Positions 42,401-50,625 of a stretch of DNA of 64,000 nucleotides are shown piece after piece. This stretch comes from Planctomycetota bacterium (GTDB lineage: Bacteria > Planctomycetota > UBA8742 > UBA2392), in NCBI GenBank assembly GCA_020849795.1, contig JADZFR010000038.1, positions 1 through 64,000 of the forward strand, written 5' to 3'. Made by a program: the position numbers and the translations under genes. Numbering within the stretch: the stretch's first letter is position 1; every line of letters starts with the position of its first letter. The notes under the pieces were generated by a model. The model made no database searches, was not told where the DNA came from, and worked only from the letters and a program-made list of their open reading frames with translations.

Positions 42401-42622
42401 GGCCCGGGCGGCGAAATCCGACGGCCTATGGCACTGGGCGTTATCGGCGGCATGTTCATTGCCACGTTGCTGAGCCTGTTGGTAGTGCCCAGCTTCTACG
42501 TGCTGATGGACGACTTCCTCGCGTTGTTCAAGGGCAGGGACCACAACGAGGGCGAGTTGCAGCCCATCGGCGAAGCCGACCTGCCCGAGCACGACAGCAA
42601 CCCGGATGATTCGAGGGCATAG
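39491..42622 (+). CDS. RND multidrug/solute efflux pump, HAE1 (AcrB-like) family
   Basis: 1043 aa, normal for AcrB relatives, with twelve membrane helices and two large periplasmic loops. N-terminal VLAWMLMGATIVFGLIASQK-type TM1 followed by the 'QFPDVDYPTVSVSVTWEGAS' region. Proton relay: ALAVGIVVDDAIMIMENIYR in TM4 (two adjacent Asp) and the Lys of LLGIAKKNSIILVDYANQLR in TM10. The docking/pore loops are present. It exports lipophilic compounds out of periplasm or inner leaflet, driven by protons, with the adaptor encoded just upstream. Which compounds cannot be predicted. It ends 10 bp from the convergent hisIE-HD gene. Confidence 0.95.
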   Translation: MKLTELCVQKPVLAWMLMGATIVFGLIASQKIGISQFPDVDYPTVSVSVTWEGASPEAVERDIVEVLEEALVQVEGIKSISSTSRQGRGQVTVEFDLSKDIDAAVQDVQNIVGEAQRNLPRDVEAPSVRKSNPEDRPIMYVALAGPYSRQELADTTRYRVKEKLQTIEGVGEVSLGGYLERNVRIWVDADKLDAKGLTVSDLMTALRREHVELPAGRIETSGREVNVRVLGEALQLDQLRAIVVREVEGRPTYLSDVAMVEDGFEDERRMSRFNGRPAQGLGIRKQRGANAVQVAQDVRAAMAEIRPTLPENMELGVNFDSTVYIEESVHEIEFELIIAVLLTAFVCWIFLGSISSTLNVILAIPMSLLGTIAIIYFLGFTLNTFTLLALALAVGIVVDDAIMIMENIYRHSEEGADRFKAAIGGTKEIAGAALASTVAICAIFIPVVFMDGVVGKFFFQFGVTLSLAVLLSYVEAITLAPARCAQLLKRSVKENRGMVGTAVDKGFTSLKNTYARALRPALRMPWIALVLAAAVFAGALYLMASLPSEFVPSQDQSRLMVRLQTAIGSSLEDSDDLFKKAEQYALEHEDVERVMMIVGGFGGGDVNTAIMFVTLVGPGEREKSQNEISADFRREMNRYPGLKANVQDLSQQGFSARRGYPVEFSVRGPDFEKLGELSRQLTEDLKGSGVAVDVDSDFQVGMPELRVVPDRARAADLGVPMEDVAVTLNALVGGVRVGKFSSEGRRLDVRLRLQADQRQSPADINRLRVRTKTGERIPLSALVKQEEVPVLQSIIRQDRERSITISANVAAGHTQDEALKYAQSLQETLPEGYRIVMSGSGAEYEQAFSSLIFALLMGVLVAYMVLAGQFNSFFHPLTILTIVPLSIAGAALALFVGGQTLNIFSMIGLLLLLGIAKKNSIILVDYANQLRLKGLTAREAMQQAGPVRLRPILMTSLATMMAALPAALALGPGGEIRRPMALGVIGGMFIATLLSLLVVPSFYVLMDDFLALFKGRDHNEGELQPIGEADLPEHDSNPDDSRA

Positions 42623-42632
42623 CCCGACTGCG

Positions 42633-43949
42633 CTACTTGTACAGCTCTTTGAGCAGCAGGTCGCCTGCGCGCAGCAGACCCTGGTCCATACTGCTGGCTG
42701 CCAGTGGCAGCAGGTTCGCGCGCGTTTCTTTCAGGTACTTCTGAATGTCGGCAGCGCTGCGGCCCGAACTCGGCAGTGAACGCAGATTATGGATGCGGTC
42801 GCACATCTTCAGCGCACGCACCCAGCCCGGTGCTGACCTAAGCCCTTGGTAATAGCGCTGAAGGCCCATGTCCTTGGGCGAGCCGTCGCGCTTGTACATT
42901 TTGGTCAGCAGGACCACCGCCCCGGAGACGCTCTCACCAAATTTCTCAGTCAATTCATTCGGCGTGGTTTTCATGTCGTCCTCAAGCACGTCGTGCAGCA
43001 GGGCGACAATGATCTCGTCACGGCTGCGCAGCTTGAGTTCTTCGGCAGCGATCAGGGCGACACCAAGCGGGTGTGTGGCGTAGGGCGTGCCTTCGTCGCG
43101 GTTCTGGCCCTTATGGGCGCGATACATCACTTCCAGTGCGCGCAGAATGTCGCGGTGCAGCACCGGGTCAAGCTGGCTCAGCAGCCGCGTCTCCAGCGGT
43201 TCGCACCCAGCCGGGCGGCTGACCTTGACCTCGCCGGCACTGATCTGCCCGGTGTTGCCCTTGTCGTCCTTGCGGTGGCGCGCCTCCATGACGCGGCGCA
43301 GATCCTCAAGGCTGATGGACTTCTCGACCATCAGCACCAGCAAGTGAAACAGCAGGTCACACATCTCGCCACTGAGTGCGGCTTTGTCGTCGCCTTTGGC
43401 GGCGATGATGGTTTCGGCGGTTTCTTCACCGAGCTTCTTGAGAATTTTGTCGATGCCCTTGTTGAACAGGTAGGTGCTGTAGCTGCCCTCGGGAAGGGTC
43501 GCCTTTCGCTCTTGAAGCAGCGTGCGCACCTCTTCGAGCAGGTTTCCCAGTGAAGCGCCCCAGCCCGCGGGCTGCTGCGCCTGTTCGATCTCGCCGATGA
43601 CCGCTTTGTTCTTGAACACGGTCTGGAAGAAGCAGTTTGGCTCGCCAGTATGGCAAGCCGGCCCCTCGGGCAGCACGCGAGCTACCAATGCGTCCCCATC
43701 GCAATCGAGCTTCAACTCTGCCACGCGCATGATGTTGCCGCTGGTTTCGCCCTTCACCCAAAGCTGCTTGCGCGACCTAGAGTAGAATGTGACCAGGCCG
43801 GTGTTCAGCGTGTACTTGAACGACTCGGCGTTCATGTATGCCAGCGTAAGCACCTCGCCCGTTCGGGCGTCCTGCAGCACGCATGGCAGCAAACCCGCGC
43901 TGTCAAAGCGCACGCCCGAGATCGGGGCCTGTTCGGTATAGTCGCTCAT
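42633..43949 (-). CDS. hisIE: HisI-HisE-HD trifunctional fusion: PR-AMP cyclohydrolase / PR-ATP pyrophosphatase / (p)ppGpp hydrolase-like domain
   Basis: 438 aa in three parts. Residues 10-115: HisI, PR-AMP cyclohydrolase, with [33 protein letters not shown], the metal motif DCDGDA (82-87) and [11 protein letters not shown] (Cys99, Cys106). Residues 135-225: HisE, PR-ATP pyrophosphatase ([46 protein letters not shown]). Residues 255-438: an HD domain closely similar to the hydrolase half of SpoT and to MESH1: [20 protein letters not shown] (His293), [12 protein letters not shown] (His319-Asp320, Glu323), [16 protein letters not shown] and [15 protein letters not shown] (Asp384). All HD metal ligands are kept. 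The linker 226-250 is polar. HisI and HisE act on steps 2 and 3 of histidine synthesis; the HD part should remove 3'-pyrophosphate from (p)ppGpp or a related nucleotide. Last gene of the his operon, overlapping hisF by 4 bp. Confidence 0.92.
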   Translation of the reverse strand: MSDYTEQAPISGVRFDSAGLLPCVLQDARTGEVLTLAYMNAESFKYTLNTGLVTFYSRSRKQLWVKGETSGNIMRVAELKLDCDGDALVARVLPEGPACHTGEPNCFFQTVFKNKAVIGEIEQAQQPAGWGASLGNLLEEVRTLLQERKATLPEGSYSTYLFNKGIDKILKKLGEETAETIIAAKGDDKAALSGEMCDLLFHLLVLMVEKSISLEDLRRVMEARHRKDDKGNTGQISAGEVKVSRPAGCEPLETRLLSQLDPVLHRDILRALEVMYRAHKGQNRDEGTPYATHPLGVALIAAEELKLRSRDEIIVALLHDVLEDDMKTTPNELTEKFGESVSGAVVLLTKMYKRDGSPKDMGLQRYYQGLRSAPGWVRALKMCDRIHNLRSLPSSGRSAADIQKYLKETRANLLPLAASSMDQGLLRAGDLLLKELYK

Positions 43950-44710
43950 GCATCCACCGGCCTGACGTTGACACCGTGGTCTCGCAGGTACTCTTTCGCA
44001 TCCGCCACGGTATGCGTGCCGAAGTGAAAGATGCCAGCCGCCAGCACTGCTGATGCGCCGGCCTGTAACCCCTCGGCCAAGTGCTTCAGTGTACCAACGC
44101 CGCCGGACGCAATGACAGGTACATTCACTGCTGACGCTGCTTTCGCGGTGAGATCAAGGTCAAAGCCGGCACCTGTGCCGTCGCGATCCATGCTGGTCAG
44201 CAGGATCTCTCCCGCACCCAGCTCTACGCCCCGTTTGATCCAGTCGAAGGCATCAAGGCCAGTGTCTTGGCGCCCGCCCCTGACGTACACGTGATACGAC
44301 CCGTCGGGCTGGCGCCGCGCGTCAACGGCCAGCACCACGGCTTGGCGCCCAAAGCGTTGTGCACACTCGCGAATCAACTCTGGGTTGCTGACGGCTGCCG
44401 AATTGATGCTGACCTTGTCCGCTCCTGCGCGCAGCAGGCGCTCAAAGTCGGCGGCGGTACGCACCCCGCCGCCGATGGTGAAAGGAATCCTGATCTCGAG
44501 GGCAACCTTGCGTGCAAGCTCTGTGACCGTGTCGCGTTGCTCGTTGCTGGCCGTGATATCGAGAAACACCAGCTCGTCGGCTTGCTCGCGATCATAACGC
44601 ACGGCGCATTCCACGGGGTCGCCGGCGTCGCGCAGCCCCACGAAGTTCACGCCCTTCACCACCCGGCCGTTCTTGACGTCCAGGCACACAATCAAGCGCT
44701 TCGCGAGCAT
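43946..44710 (-). CDS. hisF: Imidazole glycerol phosphate synthase cyclase subunit HisF
   Basis: 254 aa TIM barrel. Catalytic Asp11 in [20 protein letters not shown] and Asp130 in [14 protein letters not shown]. Phosphate loops FTIGGGVRT and [13 protein letters not shown]. It closes the imidazole ring using ammonia delivered by HisH and releases IGP and AICAR, which links histidine to purine synthesis. It is followed by hisIE-HD with a 4-bp overlap and preceded by the second HisA-like gene with 2 bp between. The HisH partner is encoded three genes upstream. Confidence 0.96.
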   Translation of the reverse strand: MLAKRLIVCLDVKNGRVVKGVNFVGLRDAGDPVECAVRYDREQADELVFLDITASNEQRDTVTELARKVALEIRIPFTIGGGVRTAADFERLLRAGADKVSINSAAVSNPELIRECAQRFGRQAVVLAVDARRQPDGSYHVYVRGGRQDTGLDAFDWIKRGVELGAGEILLTSMDRDGTGAGFDLDLTAKAASAVNVPVIASGGVGTLKHLAEGLQAGASAVLAAGIFHFGTHTVADAKEYLRDHGVNVRPVDA

Positions 44711-44712
44711 GT

Positions 44713-45489
44713 TTACTTGCGCGCTGCCAAGCCGGCCTTTGCGGCTTCCAGCGCCTGCTGATACGTGAACGTCTTCATCGCCAGCGGCTTGCCAACAATG
44801 ACGCCGCTGAGACCGCTGGTGGCCGCGCAGGTCTTGATATGGTCGAGCGTGCTGACGCCGCCGCTCAAAATCACCTGCACGCCCTGTTTGCCCACGGCGC
44901 CGGCGTCAGCGGCGCGGGGGCCGGCCCCTGCAGCGTCTGCGTCCACATCCTGGTAGATGATGGACTTGATGCCGGCTTCACGCATGGCGGCCGCAAGCTG
45001 AGGCGCGGTGACCGTTGGGCTGTCAATCCATTCCTGGCTGGCCGGGCGGCCATCCTTCACGTCAAGGAACACCACCACGGCAGCGGCATCCAGCGCCAGC
45101 GCCTGTTTGCACATGGCGGGGTCGCGCATGGCCGCACTGCCGAAGGCAGCGCGTTTGACACCCATTTGGGTTACGACCTTGAAGCTGTCCAAGTCGCGTA
45201 CGCCACCTGAAAGCTGTAGCGGTACTTTGAACGTCTGGGCAAGCTCACCCACCACGGTCAGGTTACGCTCGGCGCCGGCAAGCACGCTGCCGGAGTGTTC
45301 AACGGCGCTGACAATGAACGGGCCGTCGAGGTTGTACAGGTGCAGCATCGGCGCGCCGGCCTCGACATACTCTTTCGCCAGGCTGATCGGGTCCACGCGG
45401 TTGGCGCGCGTGCCCATGCCGACCGATTCATAGCGCAGGGCCAAGCCGCCGCGCAGTTCAATCGCCGGGATTACCATGAAATCGCTCAT
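44713..45489 (-). CDS. Divergent HisA-like TIM-barrel protein
   Basis: 258 aa of the HisA/HisF family, encoded between canonical hisA (13 bp) and hisF (2 bp). Barrel landmarks remain: [16 protein letters not shown] (strand 1), [29 protein letters not shown] (phosphate loop), [18 protein letters not shown] and [14 protein letters not shown] (second phosphate loop). The catalytic set of HisA is altered: the strand-1 Asp is Glu11, and the Thr of the canonical YTDIARDG is Gln180, while Asp143 is retained. A HisA working on ProFAR normally needs the strand-1 Asp. It may therefore handle another phosphoribosyl compound, a modified ProFAR, or regulate the pathway. No signs of decay: it is full length, in frame and tightly packed into the operon. 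Confidence 0.85.
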   Translation of the reverse strand: MSDFMVIPAIELRGGLALRYESVGMGTRANRVDPISLAKEYVEAGAPMLHLYNLDGPFIVSAVEHSGSVLAGAERNLTVVGELAQTFKVPLQLSGGVRDLDSFKVVTQMGVKRAAFGSAAMRDPAMCKQALALDAAAVVVFLDVKDGRPASQEWIDSPTVTAPQLAAAMREAGIKSIIYQDVDADAAGAGPRAADAGAVGKQGVQVILSGGVSTLDHIKTCAATSGLSGVIVGKPLAMKTFTYQQALEAAKAGLAARK

Positions 45490-45502
45490 GCTTGCTCCTC
45501 AA

Positions 45503-46216
45503 TCACGCCAACAGCGCATCTCTTAGCGTAAATCTGTGTTCATACAACGCCTTGCCGATGATCAGCCCGTCAATCTGCTCGCCGGCCTTCTTGGCTGCCG
45601 CGACATGTTCCAGCTTACCTACGCCGCCTGATGCAATCACCCAAGCGATGGCGGCCAGCGGCTTGGCGCCTTCAAGGTCCGGCCCGACTTCCATGCCGTC
45701 ACGAGCAATATCGGTGTAGATGAAGCGGCTTACGCCCGCGTCAAACATGCGGCGCGCAAGCTCGGGTGCTGCCATGTCGCTGGTTTCGGTCCAGCCCTCG
45801 ACGGCGACTTTGCCGTCACGAGCATCGATGCCCACCACAACGCTGCCGGCCAGCCGCGCAGCCGCATCACGCACCAGTTGCGGGTTGCGCACGGCGGCGG
45901 TACCGAGAATCACGCGGGATGCGCCCAGCGACAGTGCCTTGTCCACGTCGGCCATGCTGCGCAGGCCGCCGCCGAACTGGATCGGGATGCCCACATCATC
46001 GGCAATCGCCTTGAGTACGCTCAGGTTCTCGGTGGATTCGCCGAACGCGCCATCGAGGTTGACCACGTGCAGCCAGCGCGCACCTTGTGCCTGAAACGCC
46101 GCCGCTGTCTCCACGGGGTCGTCACCGTACACGGTCTCGGCGTCGGCTTTGCCCTGGACCAGGCGCACAACTTTGCCGTGTCGCAGGTCGATGGCTGGGT
46201 AGATGGTGAATGCCAT
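45503..46216 (-). CDS. hisA: ProFAR isomerase HisA
   Basis: 237 aa. Canonical HisA: IYPAIDLRHGKVVRLVQG with catalytic Asp10, WLHVVNLDGAF, IQFGGGLRSMADVDKAL (phosphate loop), VVGIDARDGKVAVEGWTE with Asp131, FIYTDIARDGMEVGPD with Thr168, and [16 protein letters not shown] (second loop). It carries out the Amadori rearrangement of ProFAR to PRFAR. In the operon it lies after hisH (57-bp gap, the widest in the his part) and before the HisA-like paralogue, so the pair looks like an old duplication. The W in EGWTE and the RDG loop suggest an ordinary HisA rather than PriA. Confidence 0.96.
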   Translation of the reverse strand: MAFTIYPAIDLRHGKVVRLVQGKADAETVYGDDPVETAAAFQAQGARWLHVVNLDGAFGESTENLSVLKAIADDVGIPIQFGGGLRSMADVDKALSLGASRVILGTAAVRNPQLVRDAAARLAGSVVVGIDARDGKVAVEGWTETSDMAAPELARRMFDAGVSRFIYTDIARDGMEVGPDLEGAKPLAAIAWVIASGGVGKLEHVAAAKKAGEQIDGLIIGKALYEHRFTLRDALLA

Positions 46217-46273
46217 GTTGGTTTCCAGAGTGCAGCGTATGCTCTTTTGAGTCCAGAGGCAGTGCCCGTGCCG

Positions 46274-46885
46274 TCATGCCGAAAGGCTCAGGAAATTGCG
46301 CAACAACAGCGCACCGCAGTTCTGACTTTTCTCTGGGTGAGCCTGAAGGCCCCACACGTTGCCCTGCCTGACTGCACTGCAGAAACGCTCGCCGTAGTCG
46401 GTCTGCGCGAGCACCGACGCGGCCTCCGACGGCACGCACACGAAGCTGTGGACGAAGTAGAAAAATGCTTCGTCGGGCAGGCCGCGCAACAAGGCGTCAT
46501 CGCGTGTGGGCTCAAGGCGGTTCCATCCCATGTGGGGCACGGCCAGCCCGTGCGCGTTGATTTCACGCACCTGCCCGGCAATCAACCCCAGCCCCGCAGT
46601 GTGCCCGAACTCTTCGCCGGTTTCGAACAGCAGCTGCATGCCAAGGCAGATGCCCAGCAGAGGCCTGCCCTTGCGCACATGCGTATGGATGCACTCGACG
46701 AGACCACGCTCGTGCAACGCTTTCATGCCGGCTGGAAAACTGCCGACACCCGGCAGGACAAGGCGGTCAGCCTTCGCGACCGCTGCGGCAGTGGTTGCGA
46801 TGGCTACTGCGCCGCCCTCGCGTTCGAGGGCGCGGGCGATGCTGGCCAGGTTGCAGATTCCTGAGTCAATGACGGCGACGGTCAC
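46274..46885 (-). CDS. hisH: Imidazole glycerol phosphate synthase glutaminase subunit HisH
   Basis: 203 aa class I glutamine amidotransferase. Nucleophile Cys in LLGICLGMQLLFETGEE, the His/Glu pair in GLQAHPEKSQNCG, and the oxyanion stretch LPGVGSFPAGMKAL. VPHMGWNRLEP is specific to HisH. It hydrolyses glutamine and channels ammonia to HisF. Encoded 2 bp after hisB; hisA and the HisA-like gene separate it from hisF. Confidence 0.96.
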   Translation of the reverse strand: MTVAVIDSGICNLASIARALEREGGAVAIATTAAAVAKADRLVLPGVGSFPAGMKALHERGLVECIHTHVRKGRPLLGICLGMQLLFETGEEFGHTAGLGLIAGQVREINAHGLAVPHMGWNRLEPTRDDALLRGLPDEAFFYFVHSFVCVPSEAASVLAQTDYGERFCSAVRQGNVWGLQAHPEKSQNCGALLLRNFLSLSA

Positions 46886-46887
46886 GG

Positions 46888-47481
46888 CTACAGCACTCCT
46901 TTGGTGCTGGGTACGCCTTTGCGGCGTGGGTCAATATCCAGCGCTATGCGAAGCGCCCGGGTGACGCCCTTGAAAACGCCTTCAATGATGTGGTGCGTGT
47001 CGTCGCCGCGCAACACGTCGATGTGCAGGTTCATGGGAAAGTGCGTGCTGAAGCTGCGCCAGAAGTGCTCAACCATTTCCGTTGGCAGTCCGCCGACGAC
47101 CTCGCGCCGCAACTCGCCAAGCTTCGCCACCAGAAACGGCCGACCGCTGAGGTCAAGCGCCACGCGCACCAGCGCCTCATCCATGGGGATGTGAACGTGG
47201 CCATAGCGGGTAATGCCGCTTTTGTCGCCCGCGGCTTGCTTGAACGCGTCTCCCAGCGCAATGGCTATGTCCTCGACGCTGTGGTGCGCGTCTACATGCA
47301 GATCGCCCTTGCAGTTCAGCGTGATGTCAAACAATCCGTGCTTGGCGAACAGTTCAAGCTGGTGATCCAGGAACCCGATGCCTGTATGGATTGCGTATTT
47401 GCCGTCCCCATCGAGGTTGACCTCGGCGGTGATCTCGGTTTCGCTGGTCTTGCGGCTGACGCTGCCTGTTCGCATGGTCAT
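46888..47481 (-). CDS. hisB: Imidazoleglycerol-phosphate dehydratase
   Basis: 197 aa, monofunctional HisB without the phosphatase domain found in enterobacteria. Mn-binding His motifs DHQLELFAKHGLFD, VDAHHSVEDIAIALGDAF, MDEALVRVALDLSGRPFL and DTHHIIEGVFKGVTRAL. The lack of an attached phosphatase, and of any hisN/hisK in the operon, means that histidinol-phosphate phosphatase must come from elsewhere. hisC ends 3 bp upstream. Confidence 0.96.
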   Translation of the reverse strand: MTMRTGSVSRKTSETEITAEVNLDGDGKYAIHTGIGFLDHQLELFAKHGLFDITLNCKGDLHVDAHHSVEDIAIALGDAFKQAAGDKSGITRYGHVHIPMDEALVRVALDLSGRPFLVAKLGELRREVVGGLPTEMVEHFWRSFSTHFPMNLHIDVLRGDDTHHIIEGVFKGVTRALRIALDIDPRRKGVPSTKGVL

Positions 47482-47484
47482 TCC

Positions 47485-48561
47485 CTACGGCACCACGGTC
47501 ATTGCATACTCAAGCGCCTTGAGGAAGGCGTCGTTTTCTTCGGGGCGACCGATGCTGACCCGAAGCGCCTTGCCAAGCCGCGGGTAGCCGCTTACATCGC
47601 GCACCAGCACACCGCGGCTGACCATTGCCTTCCATAGCTCGCGCGGGTCGCGGCCGGTCTCGAACAGCAGAAAATTGGCGCGGCTGGGAAACACCCTGAT
47701 GCCCTTGTAGTCGCGCAGGTGTCTGGCCACGCGTTCGCGTTCACGCTTGATTTCGTCCACTCGCGACTTCATGGAGGTGGCGTTTTCCATCGCCACCTCG
47801 ACTGCCGCCATCGTGAATACGTTCAGGTTGTATGGCAGTTTGGCTGCTGCGAAAACCGGCGCAGCCTCGGGGTGCGCGACCATGGCGCCGAAGCGCAGGC
47901 CCGCGGTCGCCAGCGCCTTGCTGAACGTGCGCAGAACTACGAGATTGCGGGCGGTCTGCGTCAGCTCAAGTGCGGTTTCGCCGTGAAACTCGAAGTAGGC
48001 CTCGTCGATTACCCATAGGGCCGGCGAGTTGAACACCAGGTGCTCAAGGTCGGTCGGGTCAATCACGCTGCCGGTCGGGTTGTTCGGCGTTGCCAGAACA
48101 ACCACTGATGCGTCCTGCGATGCCTTCTCCAGTGCGCCTGCATCGTACTGCAGGTTGTCATCCAGGCCGTCTATGACGACGTCTGCCCCGAGCAGGTCGG
48201 CAAGCAGCTTGTAAACGGTAAAGGTCGGTTGCGGGATGACGACCTTGCGGCCTCGCTCCAGCGTGCTGACGAAGATGGCGTAAAGCAATTCGTTCGAACC
48301 GTTGCCGACAAGCACCTGCTCAGGAGCGGCATTGAGGTGGCGTGCAACTTTGGCAACGAAGTCGTGCGGCACAAAGGGTGGGTAGCGGTTCCAGGGAATC
48401 TCGCGGACGCGCTCGAACACTTCTTGCTTCAGAGCCTGCGGCCAATCCCATGGGTTCTCGTTCTGGTTCAGTTTGACGGCACAATCAGGAACATCCAACT
48501 TGTACCCGCCGGCCAAGCCGGGAAGCTGTTGTTTAAAGTAGCGAAGGGTTGTGTCCGGCAT
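47485..48561 (-). CDS. hisC: Histidinol-phosphate aminotransferase
   Basis: 358 aa from the ATG at 48561 (AGGACG upstream); the frame extends 12 codons further. Fold-type I PLP enzyme: VKLNQNENPWDWP at the N-terminus, LVGNGSNELLYAIF, VVLATPNNPTGSVIDP, LWVIDEAYFEFHGE and the Schiff-base Lys in LRTFSKALATAGLRFG. The C-terminal FPSRANFLLFETG and RVSIGRPEEND close the active site. It transfers the amino group from glutamate to imidazole-acetol phosphate. Operon position between hisD and hisB. Confidence 0.95.
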   Translation of the reverse strand: MPDTTLRYFKQQLPGLAGGYKLDVPDCAVKLNQNENPWDWPQALKQEVFERVREIPWNRYPPFVPHDFVAKVARHLNAAPEQVLVGNGSNELLYAIFVSTLERGRKVVIPQPTFTVYKLLADLLGADVVIDGLDDNLQYDAGALEKASQDASVVVLATPNNPTGSVIDPTDLEHLVFNSPALWVIDEAYFEFHGETALELTQTARNLVVLRTFSKALATAGLRFGAMVAHPEAAPVFAAAKLPYNLNVFTMAAVEVAMENATSMKSRVDEIKRERERVARHLRDYKGIRVFPSRANFLLFETGRDPRELWKAMVSRGVLVRDVSGYPRLGKALRVSIGRPEENDAFLKALEYAMTVVP

Positions 48562-48599
48562 GAACGTCCTGTGATCTGCTGTCCAACTTGTCTTCAACT

Positions 48600-49991
48600 T
48601 CAGAATCGTCGCTCAATGCTGCGCGCATGTCCTTCAAGCCCTTCGGCACGCGCAAGTTTGATCGCGGCATCTTTGTTCGCTGCCAGCAGTTCTTTGCTGC
48701 CGCGAATCACGCTGACATGGCGCATGAAGTCATTCACGCCCAGCGCGCTGGCCCAGCGCGCGCTGCCGGCGGTTGGCAGCACATGATTGGGGCCGGCGTT
48801 GTAGTCGCCGAATGCCTCAGGCGCGTACGGGCCGATAAAGATTGCGCCCGCGTTTTTGAGCTGCGCAGCATCCTTGGCTGCGTCGGCGGTGATCACCTCG
48901 CAGTGCTCCGGCGCGATCGAATCGGCCAAGCGCAACGCAAACCCCTTGCTTGGCACGACCAGCAGACCGCCGTAGTGCTGGATGCTGGCCGCCGCGATGT
49001 CTTTGCGCGGCAGGTCGGCTAATTGCTTCTCGATCTCCGCCCTGACAGCCTCTGCCAAGTCGTTGTTGTCGGTGATGCCAATGGCAGCTGCGTGCACGTC
49101 GTGCTCGGCTTGCGCCAACAAGTCGGATGCAACGACGGCAGGGTCAGCGCTGTCGTCGAACACGACGACCACCTCGCTGGGGCCCGCAAAGCTGTCGATA
49201 CCCATGCGGTGTGCCAGCAACTGCTTGGCCAGCGCGACAAAGATGTTGCCGGGGCCCACGAACTTGTCGACCTTGGCAATCTTCTCGGTGCCGATCGCCG
49301 CCGCCGCCACGGCATGCGCGCCGCCGACCCGGTAGACTTCTTCAAGTTTCAGCTCAAGCAGAAGGGCCGCCAGCAGCGGCGAGCTTTCCAGCGCTCCGGG
49401 CGGCGTGAACACCGCAATCTCCGGCACACCCGCGGCCTGGGCCGGCACAGCCGTCATCATCAACGTGCTTGGATAGAACGCCGTACCGCCGGGCACATAC
49501 AGGCCTACGCGGCCAAGTGGCTGCACACGAATGCCGGCACCACCGCCGTGCTCATCCAGTTGGTAACCCGAGGGCTTCTGCTTCTCGTGAAACGCGCGCA
49601 GCCGCGGCAGTATGCTTTCGCGGCACAGGCTCAGCACGGCTTCGTCGGCGCCCTCGGCAGCCTGCATCAACTCCAGTTTGCTGACCCTGATCTTGGCGGT
49701 TGGCAGCTCTTTGCCGTCAAACAGTCGTGAAAGGTGGCGTACCGCTTCGTCACGCCCGGCAGCTATTGTGTCAATGACGCGTTCGACCGTTGCCAGCGCG
49801 GTCGGTGCCAAGCCCTCATAGAACTTCTCGGCAAAGTCGATGAACTCGCCGTCGCCAGTGGCGCGCGCCGCCTGCAGCAACTCGCCGGGTTTGCCGCCAA
49901 GGGGCACGTCGCGCTGTTCTGCGCGGGCCTTGAGACGTGCCTGCAAGGCGTTGAAGTCGTCGCTGCCGATTTCGAGGATTGCGATGCTCAT
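48600..49991 (-). CDS. hisD: Histidinol dehydrogenase
   Basis: 463 aa, slightly longer than the common 430. Motifs: GGGAGIRVQPLGRVGLYVPG, GGTAFYPSTLMMTAVPAQAA, VDKFVGPGNIFVALAKQLL, DSFAGPSEVVVVFDDSADP, SDLLAQAEHDVHAAAIGITD and PEHCEVITADAAKDAAQLK; the last includes a zinc ligand. It oxidises histidinol to histidine in two NAD+ steps. Its ATG is one base after the hisG stop region (hisG ends at 49993), so the genes are coupled. Confidence 0.96.
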   Translation of the reverse strand: MSIAILEIGSDDFNALQARLKARAEQRDVPLGGKPGELLQAARATGDGEFIDFAEKFYEGLAPTALATVERVIDTIAAGRDEAVRHLSRLFDGKELPTAKIRVSKLELMQAAEGADEAVLSLCRESILPRLRAFHEKQKPSGYQLDEHGGGAGIRVQPLGRVGLYVPGGTAFYPSTLMMTAVPAQAAGVPEIAVFTPPGALESSPLLAALLLELKLEEVYRVGGAHAVAAAAIGTEKIAKVDKFVGPGNIFVALAKQLLAHRMGIDSFAGPSEVVVVFDDSADPAVVASDLLAQAEHDVHAAAIGITDNNDLAEAVRAEIEKQLADLPRKDIAAASIQHYGGLLVVPSKGFALRLADSIAPEHCEVITADAAKDAAQLKNAGAIFIGPYAPEAFGDYNAGPNHVLPTAGSARWASALGVNDFMRHVSVIRGSKELLAANKDAAIKLARAEGLEGHARSIERRF

Positions 49992-49992
49992 G

Positions 49993-50625
49993 TCAGTCCC
50001 CCACTGCGGTGCTCAGTTGTTCAACCAATGCACGCACTTCCTCTAGGCGTGCGTACCAGGCTGCGCGGTTGACGGCCAGCCGCGCGCTGCAATCAGCGAT
50101 TTCCTCAAGCACGACCAAGCCGTTTTCACGCAGTGTCGTGCCAGTCTCCACGATGTCCACAATGTAATGCGAAAGGCCAAGTACCGCACCAATTTCCACA
50201 CTGCCCGATAGCTTGAACACCGTGCACGGCACGCCTTTCTTGGCAAAGTGGTGCTGCGCCACACGCGGGAACTTGCTGGCCACACGCACCGGCGACAACA
50301 GGTTGTCCATGCGGCGTTCCAGTTCAGGCCGGCCTGCCACAACCATGCGGCAACGCGAGAAGCCAAGATCCAGCGGCTCCAGCAAGTCTGCGCCGGCTTC
50401 CATGAGTACATCCTTGCCGACCACGCCGCAGTCAGCCACGCCTTGCTCAATGTACAGCGGAGCGTCTACCGGCTTGACCAGAAGATACTCGACACGGCCG
50501 CACTGGCTGCGCACGGTCAGCTTTCGGGTCTGGCTCAACGGTTCAGACGGAGCGTAGCCCGCCTTGGTAAGGAAGCCTTCGGCCTGCAAAGCCACCCGGC
50601 CTGTTGGAAGCGCTATGCGCAGCAT
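49993..50625 (-). CDS. hisG: ATP phosphoribosyltransferase catalytic subunit, short form
   Basis: 210 aa; short-form HisG without the C-terminal histidine-binding ACT-like domain, so it requires HisZ. Motifs: LRIALPTGRVALQAEGFLTK, EYLLVKPVDAPLYIEQGVAD, CGVVGKDVLMEAGADLLEP, KFPRVAQHHFAKKG and the PRPP loop SVEIGAVLGLSHYIVDIVET-GTTLR. The start codon overlaps the hisZ stop (TGATG). It catalyses the committed step, joining PRPP and ATP. Confidence 0.96.
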   Translation of the reverse strand: MLRIALPTGRVALQAEGFLTKAGYAPSEPLSQTRKLTVRSQCGRVEYLLVKPVDAPLYIEQGVADCGVVGKDVLMEAGADLLEPLDLGFSRCRMVVAGRPELERRMDNLLSPVRVASKFPRVAQHHFAKKGVPCTVFKLSGSVEIGAVLGLSHYIVDIVETGTTLRENGLVVLEEIADCSARLAVNRAAWYARLEEVRALVEQLSTAVGD

